Origin: Tilletiopsis washingtonensis
Lineage: Eukaryota > Basidiomycota > Exobasidiomycetes > Entylomatales
Assembly (NCBI RefSeq): GCF_003144115.1
Contig: NW_020311999.1
Coordinates: 328,239 to 392,238 of the forward strand
Direction of reading: 5' to 3'
DNA: 64,000 bases
Shown one piece after another: positions 56,569 through 64,000 of this stretch; within the stretch, counting starts at the first letter, position 1, and every line of letters begins with the position of its first letter. Made by a program: the position numbers and the translations under genes. The notes under the pieces are model-generated. The model made no database searches and had not been told where the DNA came from. It was given only the letters and a program-made list of their open reading frames with translations.

Positions 56569-59238
56569 GATGGAAGTGGCTTGGTGGTGGGTGAAGGCGT
56601 GGATGTGCGTGGTGTGGTGGTGGAGAGACAAGCCGGCCGAGCGAGGACGTCTTCTTGAGGGCTCGCCATGGCACAGCGAGACGTCATCCAGCGGCGCCGC
56701 GCCTGTCCATGCGTAGCTCCAGCTTGTATTCTGCGCCTTAGTCTAGCGTTCCGAAGAGTAGCAAAATGCCTCCGAGGGCTTACTCGCTTTGGAGCTAGCG
56801 TCGTAGCCCCTCGCCGGAGGGTCGTTGCGGTTGATCGACGCCTCGCGCAGGTGGAGGTGCGCCGCGAGACCCTTCGCGCCTCGTGAAGTCGTGATGCACC
56901 CTCGCAAGCGTCCCGCGGCAGAACCAGGATGAGCCGAGCTTCGAGCGAGTCGGCGAGCACGTGCGGAAACCTCGTCTGCTCGCTCTTCTTGATCTCGGCG
57001 CAAGCGAGCATGGCGCTTGGCGTGTCTGGCGGCTGCTCAGCTGCGAGGCGGAAGAGAGTGCCGACGGCGGCACTGCGCGTCAGGGGGCTGCGCCGCTGCA
57101 CAGCGAGGCCGCACGTTGTGCTCTGTCGGTGGAATGCCCCTGGAGCGAGCTGCCGAGCGCTCGAAGAAATGGCGCTTGCAGCTCGACGACCTCTGGATGG
57201 CGACGACCCGGTCTTGCTCGATCAAACCTGCCGCTGCACCTGCGCCGTGGTCAGGACGTCGGGCGACGCGATTGGAGCGTCACCTCCGCTCGTGAGCAAC
57301 GCTTCCAGCGGCCAAGGCTGGGCTGCGACACCTCCACGAGCCAAGGCGAAGCAAAGAGCCTGTAACTGCGTGGATATCGAGCCCAAATTTGAGCCTCCGT
57401 GAGGCTTGCTGACCCTTGAGGAGCATCATCTCGACGCTGGACCTCGCCGCGCCTCGCATGCGGACGATCTCGCGCGGCGGGCGCAGCGCGGCTGCCAGGC
57501 ACGGCGCTACGCCGCACCGTGGGACGCGATGCGATGCGCCATCTCGCTCCTCGCGCCGCATCTGCGCTGCATCTCACGGCCTCATCTGCGAGAGCGACCG
57601 GCTTCCCCTGTGTGCAGCTCAAGATGCGGGATGGCCGGGTGCGGCATAGGCTGCGCAAGTCGTGGACGGAAGGCCGAGCTGGACCTGTCGCTGCGCTGGG
57701 CGCCCATCAGCTGACCCCAGGGCCGCGTCACGTGCAAGGCACACTCGGCCGCTTCTGGTGCTGCGCTTGGCGTGGTGCGCGGCGCATGCATCCATCAACA
57801 AAGCATCTCGAGATGAGATCCGAGAGGCGCACGCATCCGTGCCGCTGGCCGCGCTTGCTGCGCTTCGTCGCAAGAGGCCTTCGCTGCAAGTCACCGCCCA
57901 GCACCTTATGCATGCAGAGAGCAGCGCTTAGACGTGCGGACCTGGGTGCTGCGAAGGAGGCAAATGGCGAGGTGAGACCTCCGACCCGCATCACACGGCC
58001 CAGGCGCCCGCGATGGCGCGGTGCATCGCGCCGGCGCGCCGTGGGATGACGCCGGCGCAGGAGACCAGCGGGCGGCGCCAAACCCGAGGGCCAGCAGCCG
58101 CAGCGCACGAGTGCCCTGCGGCACGGGTCTGCCATGCTCGGCCCCCGGCCATGCTTCTGCGATGCAGCGAGATCCTGAACTGAGCGAGAGATGCAGGCGT
58201 GTGTCGCGAATGCGAGAACAGAGAGCGTCAGCCACAACGCGGCATCGGGAGGTGCGGGAGCGTGGCGCGCGCGGCGGCTCGGCGCTGCGGGGCGCGGCTG
58301 CAGCGCCGAGAGCGAGCGTGGGCGGTGGGAGCGCGACGGTGCCGCTCCTCGCGCCTCGGGCGCGCCGCGGCGCGAGATGCGGCAGGCGGCGAGCAGACGC
58401 CGCTGCGCCGCCGCGTTCCGCCTCGCGCGCCAGACGCGGCCACAGCACAGGCGCAGGGAGGCGGCCTGCCTGCCGCTGCCCGCGCCGCGCCGCGCCCGCC
58501 GCCGGGCAGCAGCGGCGGTTGTGTTCGCTGGCCCTCGTCGACGACGGCGACGCCATCTCCCGCTCCTCACCATCCCCTCTCCTCTCATCCGCCCCGTCTG
58601 CAGTGCCGCCGTGGCTGCCCGTGTCATCCGCGCCGCTCCCAGACCCTCCGCGCTCTTCTCGTGAAGACGCCGCGAGCCGCCGCGTGACCGCACGCCGCCG
58701 CGCCGCGCTCCCACACCTCTCTCCTCTCTCGGCCTCTACCTGCCGTGCCTCGCCGTACCTCGTCTCGTCGCATCGCCATCTACGCTGCATCTCGTATCTC
58801 CTAGCGCTTATACCTGCTCGTGCCAGCCGCTGCTCTGCGGCCCGCTTCCACCCGTCGCGCCCAGCCAGGCGCGTCGCACTCGCACTCGCGCCCGCCCGGC
58901 TGCGTCAGCTGCCTCGCCAGCCTGCGCACCGCAGCACCACCACCGCACTCTTGCACGAGCTGGCCATACCCTGGCGCATGCCGAGCGCCTGAGCTCCTCG
59001 TGCCCGTCTCGCTTCTCGAGACACGCGCATCGCATCCGCGCTCGCACCCCCCGCCTGCCGCACTCCAAAGACCCTGGCCTGCGTCTCACCGGTGAGTGTC
59101 TGCCATCGACGGACGCACGTCGCCTCTGCTTACTGCTCCACCCCTACACCAGCTCTCCTCGCCGCGCCTGCACTCAGCGGCTGCGTGCGCACGGTCAGCT
59201 AGCTCCGTCTAGGCGCTTCCGCCGCGCTCACGCCCGCG
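56569..59238. other. 2.7-kb divergent intergenic region, no recognised gene
   Basis: Separates the small hydrophilic protein from the ARID gene. Very GC- and CGC-rich from about 58250 to 58700. Frames of up to 330 codons occur on both strands and overlap each other without domains, so I treat them as chance. The last kilobase is C/T-rich on the plus strand and probably forms the long leader of the ARID gene. Confidence 0.5.
59092..59152 (+). other. Possible 5' UTR intron of the ARID gene
   Basis: A GTGAGT donor, a pyrimidine-rich body with a tgcttact branch-like site and a CAG acceptor give a 61-nt intron of exactly local type, 86 bp before the ATG. Without transcript data it remains a guess. 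Confidence 0.4.
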
Positions 59239-61110
59239 ATGGCCTTCAACGGGAACAATCCCAACCTCTACAATGTCTTCGCCCAGCAGCAACAGCAGCA
59301 GCAACAGCAGCAGCAGCAGCAGCAGCAGCGCCAGGCAGGCATGCAGGGACAGCCGCAGGCGCAGGCGCAGCAGTCCTACGGCAACCTGGCCGGCACCATG
59401 CCGGGCTTTGCGCAGGCGGGCGGCTTCTCCCAGCAGCAGGTGCGCCAGTTTCTGCAGCAGCAGCACGCCAATGCGCAGGGCGGCGTGCAGCAGCCGCAGC
59501 AGCAGCCGGGCATGCAGGGCATGAACCCCAACGTGCTCGGCCAGATGCCCGGCGGCCTGCCCATGCACATGCAGGCGCAGGCCATGCTGATGGGCGCCGG
59601 CGCGGGGCAGATGCCGATGCAGGCGTCGCCGCAGCAGCAGGCAGCCGCCGTCATGCCGCAGGCGCAGCAGTTCCAGCCGCAGCAGCAGGCGCAGGGCATG
59701 CAGCAGCACATGCAGCAGGGCCTCGGCGGCCCGGCAGGCCAGCAGGCCGGCATCGTCTCGGGTGCGCAGGCTGCCGCTGCCGCGTCGCAGGCTGCCGCGA
59801 TGAACCGGCAGCAGGGCTCTCCCGTGCAAGGCGCCGCCACTCCCGTCGCCGGACCGTCGGGCCAGCCAAGGCCGCCGCTCAACGTCAACTCGCTGCCGCC
59901 ACAGCTGCTGGCGGCCGTGCAGCGCGCACGTCAGGGCCAGCTCGACCAGGCGCAGGTTGACAAGCTCAAGTACGCCATCGGCCAGTACCAGCAGCAGCAA
60001 CAGCGCATGCTGCAGCAGCAACAGCAGGGCCAGACGGGCGAGCCGTCGGCGCAGCCTGGCGCCCAGATGGTCGGACAGCCGTCGCAGCCGCAGCCGCAGC
60101 CGTCGCAGCAGCAGCAGCAGCAGCAGCCGCAGCAGCAGCAGCCGCAGCAGCAGCAGGCGCCGCCACAGCGCTCGACGCCGCACATGCAGCAGGCCATGCC
60201 GCAGCCGCTCGCGCAGCAGCCCGGCCAGCCGGCGGGCCAGCAGCCGAACGCACTGGCACAGCAGCGCCTGGCGATGAACAACCCGCAGCAGATGATGCAG
60301 GTCGTGCGCGCCGCGGGCAACCGCGTGGCCGAGCTCGAGCAGAAGATGATCTCGGCCAGTCCGGCAGAGCGCGAGACGCTGCAGAAGGAGATCAACAACG
60401 CCAAGGCCATCCAGGGCCAGATGGCGCAGCGTCTCGCGCAGCTGCAGCGCCAGCAGCAGCAGGCCACCGCCATGCAGGCGCAGCAGCAGGCACAACAGCA
60501 GGCTCAGCAGCAGCAGGCCCAGCAGCAGCAGCAAGCACAGCAGACGCCTCGTCCGCCGAGCGCCAACCCGCAGCTGCAGTCGCCGGCGCTGCGGCCCGCC
60601 TCTGCGCAGGGCAGCGTCTCGGGCCCCAGCGGTCAGCCCGGCAAGCCGGCGCACCCGATGCAGCAGCAGGCACCACCGCAGCAGGCGGCGCAGATGCCCG
60701 TGCAGCCGTCGATACCGACGCTCAAGCCCGATCAGTTCCTGCGCGCCCTCTACGACCTGCACGTCAAGCAGGGCACGCCGAGCGCGGCGCAGGCCAGCGT
60801 GGCGAACCGGCCGCTCGACATGCACCGCTTCTACACGCTCGTGCAGTCGAGCGGCGGCAGCGAGGTCGTCAAGCGCAAGAATGCGTGGGGCGCCATCGCC
60901 GCCGGCCTCGAGCTGCCCACGCAGCTGGCGCCGCACGTCGCCGAGGCGTACCGCATCTCGCTTGCTCCGTTTGAGCAGGTGTGGGTGCGCGCCATTCAGA
61001 CGCAGTACCAGCAGGCGCAGGCCGCGCAGCAGAAGCAGCAGCAGCAACAGCAGCAACAGCAGCAGCAGGCGCTTCAACAGCAGCAGCAACAACAGCAGCA
61101 GCAGGCCGCT

Positions 61111-61152
<42 letters not shown>

Positions 61153-63778
61153 GCGGCACAGCAGCAACAGCAGCAGCTCAAGACGCCGCAGCAGGCCCAG
61201 GGCGTGATTCCCGGCCAGCAGCAGGCGCAGCAGCCTGGACGGCCGAACGGCAGCTTCAGCGGGCCGCCGACGAACATCCCGCAGCAGCTCACGCCCGCAC
61301 AGCTGCAGGCGCTCGGCCTGACGCAGGAGCAGTTCAACCTCATCGTGCAGAGCGGCCAGCTCGGCCAGCTGCGCGAGCGTCAGCAGCAGCGCCAGCAGCA
61401 GCTCGCCCAGCAGCAGCAACAACAGCAGCAGCAGCAACAGCAGCAGGCCCAGCAACAGCAGCAGCAAGGCGGCGCCGCGCCGCAGGGCCAGCAGCAGCCG
61501 GGAGGGTTCCAAGGCGCGGCTCAGCAGCCGTTCAACGCCGCCGCGAACCCAGCCGCACGCTTCCCCGCACCGGGCGCCGCCACGTCGCCGCAAATACCGC
61601 AGGCCTCTGTGCTCAGCCCGAGCAACACGGGCATGCAGCCGCAGCAGCAGCCGCAGCACGGCATGCCCGGCGCGCAGCCGTCGCCTGCCGGCACCGAGCT
61701 GCCGAAGCCGACGCCCGTCAGCAAGGAGCAGCTGGAGAAGGCCAAGGAGGCCATGGCGCGCGTGGACGCCGAGCTCAAGATCACGCGGCGTGAGCAGCTT
61801 TACTGACGAACATGCCTGCACCGTCCGCTGACACTGCCCTCCTGCAGCACGCCTCGAGGTCAAGGAGAACCTCTCGGAGCACGAGAAGGAGCAGATCCTC
61901 TCGCAGATGGGCCAGCTCACGACGATCCTCGACACGGTCAACGCGCTGCTGCCGGCGTTCTACGCGATCAACGGCAACTTCGAGGGCGCGCGGCGCCTCA
62001 AGATCATGGCGTACATGTTCAAGGACCAGCTCGACATGCTGCCGCAGCGCAAGTGCATCCTCGCGCTGAGCGACCTCGACAAGCTCAAGATGCAGATCCA
62101 CCGCTGCATCAACTTCGTCAAGACGCACAACCCGGACCTGACGAGCTACCTGCTGCAGGAGCTCGCCGCCGAGCGCCAGCGCACGCGTCAGCAGCAGCAG
62201 CAAGCTCAGCAGCAGCAAGCCCAGCAAGCTCAGCAAGCTCAGCAGCAGCACTTCCGTGCCATGCAGCAACAGCAGCAGCAGATGCAGCAACAGCAGCAGG
62301 CGCAGCAGATGCAGCAGCAGCAACAGCAGCAGCAGGCGATGCACGCTCAGCAGGCGCTTCTGCAGCAGCAACAGCAGCAGCAGCAATTCCAGGCGCAGCA
62401 GGCCGCGCATGCCCAGGCGCAGCAGGCACAGGCGCAAGCGCAGGCTCAGGCCCAAGCACAGGCTCAGGCACAGGCGCAGGCGGCGCAGGCAGCATCGCAG
62501 ACGCCAGCACAGCCGCAGGCGACGGCCACGCCAGACGAGTCCGAGGAGGCACTCGCTGCGCACGGCATCAAGCGCGGCCTGCGCGTCGAGGACCTCAAGC
62601 CGCCGCCCACGAAGCGTGGCAAGGGCGCCGTCGCGAGCGTGCAGCAGGCCGGTGCGTCGCCGCAGGCCAAGTCGCCGCAGCTGCAGGCCGAGTCGCCGCA
62701 GATCTCGGCCGCCTCGCCGCCCGCGGGCAAGGGCCGCAAGGCGCCCGTCAAGCCAAAAGCAAAGAAGGCAAAGACGGCCGACGAGCCAAAGTCGAAGGCC
62801 AAGACGAGCGCCGACATCATGGCCGAGGTCAAGCGCGAGATCGCTGAGGAAGAGGCGCGCCGCAAGGCCGCCGGCGGCTCGACACCCGCGGCTGCGGTCG
62901 CAAAAGCGTCGCCGTCATCGCTCGCGCAGGGCGGCGCCGAGACGGCGCAGTCGCCCAGCCAGGCGGCCGAGGCTGCGCTCAATGCGCGCCGGCAGCGCGA
63001 GGCCGAGCTGGCGCAGAGCGACCCGGCCGGCCTTGCCGAGTCGGCGTGGCAGGGCCTCTTCTCCAACAGCGCTGCCGATCCGTCGGGCATGGCCGCCATG
63101 ACGGCTTCGCACGCGTCCGCGTCGACGGCAGACGGCAAGACGCTCGACAACCTGCTGTCCATGCTCGGCCAGGGCTCGATCGTGGGCAACGGCGCCTCGG
63201 ACATGTCCAGCCAGCAGGGCGCACAAGCGCCGCAGGCCTCGCACGGCCAGGCGGCAGCTGCGCGCGGCAGCCCGTCGCGGCAGCAGACGCAGCTCGCCGA
63301 CGACCAGGCGGCGGCGGAGCGCGCACGTCTGCAGGCCGAGGCCGATGCCGCCGTCGAGGTCGACTTCTTCGACTTTGACTCGTACATCGAGGACCCGTCC
63401 GAGTTTGCCACGCTGCTCGGCGGCGGCGAGTCGGCCGCGCAGAGGCTCGTCTCGGGCGACGAGCCGCCGGCCGAGACGCCGGAGCTCGTGTCGGGCTCGA
63501 ACCAGTCGTCGACGGCGTCGTCGGCCACGAGCTCGATGATCCTGCAGAAGGCCGCCAGCCTGGGCGGCGTCGGCGGCCCGCTGTCGACGAGTCCGATGGA
63601 CAGCAGCGACGACAGCGAGCCGAGCCCCGACGACCTGCTCAGCTCCATCATGGCCGGCGGCGGCAGCGCTGCCGGCGACGGGCGCACGTCGCAGAAGCGC
63701 AAGAGCCAGGACGACCCCCTCGACTGGTGGGACGCCGACCATGCGCCGCAGCTGCAGCCGTGGGCGATCCTCTCATAG
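59239..63778 (+). CDS. Glutamine-rich ARID protein, probable SWI/SNF subunit
   Basis: Two exons, 59239-61789 and 61848-63778, with a 58-nt intron (1,493 aa). Residues about 495-590 form an ARID DNA-binding domain (FLRALYDLHVKQG, RPLDMHRFYTLVQSSGGSEVV, WGAIAAGLELP, FEQVWV). ARID plus long polyglutamine sequence is the pattern of Swi1/Sol1, the ARID subunit of fungal SWI/SNF remodellers. A second conserved-looking helical block follows the intron at about 851-955 (EKEQILSQMGQLTTILDTVN, FEGARRLKIMAYMFKDQLDM). At least five CAG-coded Q tracts occur (about 59284-59328, 60103-60153, 61033-61166, 61403-61472, 62188-62390). The C-terminus is Lys-rich, then acidic with FFDFDSYIEDP, an activation-domain-like stretch. 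Assignment to SWI/SNF is family inference. Confidence 0.82.
59284..62390 (+). repeat. CAG/CAA polyglutamine tracts in the ARID gene
   Basis: Several clusters of mixed CAG and CAA codons. The mixture of codons reduces slippage compared with the pure (GCT)18 tract at 20848, and implies selection for glutamine rather than simple microsatellite growth. Confidence 0.85.
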
Positions 63779-64000
63779 GCTGGCCAAAAGCGACCTGCTC
63801 GGCGCCGCGCCGCGCCCCTCACGCAATTCTCCTCGCCTCGTCTCCATCACGATGCCTGCACGATTCTCCGGCATCTTCTAGCCCCTCGCTCGCTCTCGCC
63901 TTGCTCACGCTTCCCCGCTTTCTCCTCGTCACCCCTGCCCCCTTGCTCTCGCCCAGTACAGCTCTTGTGCGTCCACCGTCCCCTTTCACTCTCCTCTGCC

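Noticed and set aside
59209-61941. 910-codon minus-strand frame rich in leucine
   Set aside because: It is the antisense of the CAG-rich ARID exon; poly-Leu is the mirror of poly-Gln. The plus strand has a clear ARID domain.
61848-63778. Treating the second ARID exon as a separate gene
   Set aside because: The 58-nt intron 61790-61847 has standard ends and joins the two frames without a stop. The second part has no start context of its own.
1-64000. tRNA, rRNA, CRISPR, transposon and viral-like sequences
   Set aside because: Intergenic regions were read for tRNA A/B boxes, terminal inverted repeats, reverse-transcriptase or transposase motifs and regular spacer arrays; nothing convincing was seen. 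A covariance-model or profile search could still find divergent ones.

Overview
This is a GC-rich fungal nuclear segment, almost certainly from a basidiomycete and most likely Ustilaginomycotina (an inference from composition and gene style; no marker here fixes the genus). The evidence is: many spliceosomal introns, mostly 50-65 nt with GTGAGT or GTGCGT donors; orthologues of core eukaryotic genes; a ceramide glucosyltransferase; and a fungal hybrid histidine kinase. I assembled 22 protein genes. Exon boundaries were chosen so that reading frame, GT-AG ends and family conservation agree. I saw no rRNA, tRNA, CRISPR array or recognisable transposon, and no virus-like element.

Layout. 1-15.9 kb: POM152 (nuclear pore, cut by the left edge), COG3 (Golgi tether), an unusual nucleotidase/F-box/WD40 fusion, ceramide glucosyltransferase, MRP10 (mitoribosome), U1-70K (spliceosome) and mitochondrial AsnRS. 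16.6-27.3 kb: two long stretches without recognised genes, a secreted beta-carbonic anhydrase and a large GAF-type hybrid histidine kinase. 27.7-41 kb: transketolase with a chain of tiny 5' exons, NAC-beta, complex I NDUFB10, fimbrin, RPB4 and ribosomal protein eL31. 41-54 kb: a short-chain dehydrogenase with a duplicated promoter block, an SCP2 sterol-carrier protein, SEC2, an SQD2-like glycosyltransferase and a large ankyrin protein. 54-64 kb: a small hydrophilic protein of unknown function, gene-empty stretches, and a polyglutamine ARID protein of the SWI/SNF type.

The genes are mostly housekeeping and form no pathway cluster. Loose themes are secretion and membrane traffic (COG3, SEC2), lipid and glycolipid metabolism (GCS, SCP2, GT4), mitochondria (MRP10, AsnRS, NDUFB10) and gene expression (U1-70K, RPB4, eL31, NAC-beta, ARID). 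Strand order is unusual: 17 of 21 adjacent gene pairs lie on opposite strands, giving repeated divergent promoters and close convergent 3' ends.

The items most worth a second look are the HAD nucleotidase-F-box-WD40 fusion, a 34-base poly-G run inside an RPB4 intron, direct repeats that bracket the dehydrogenase gene, a 12-nt micro-exon in fimbrin, a 3n intron in the kinase ATPase domain, and several kilobase-scale gene-empty regions.
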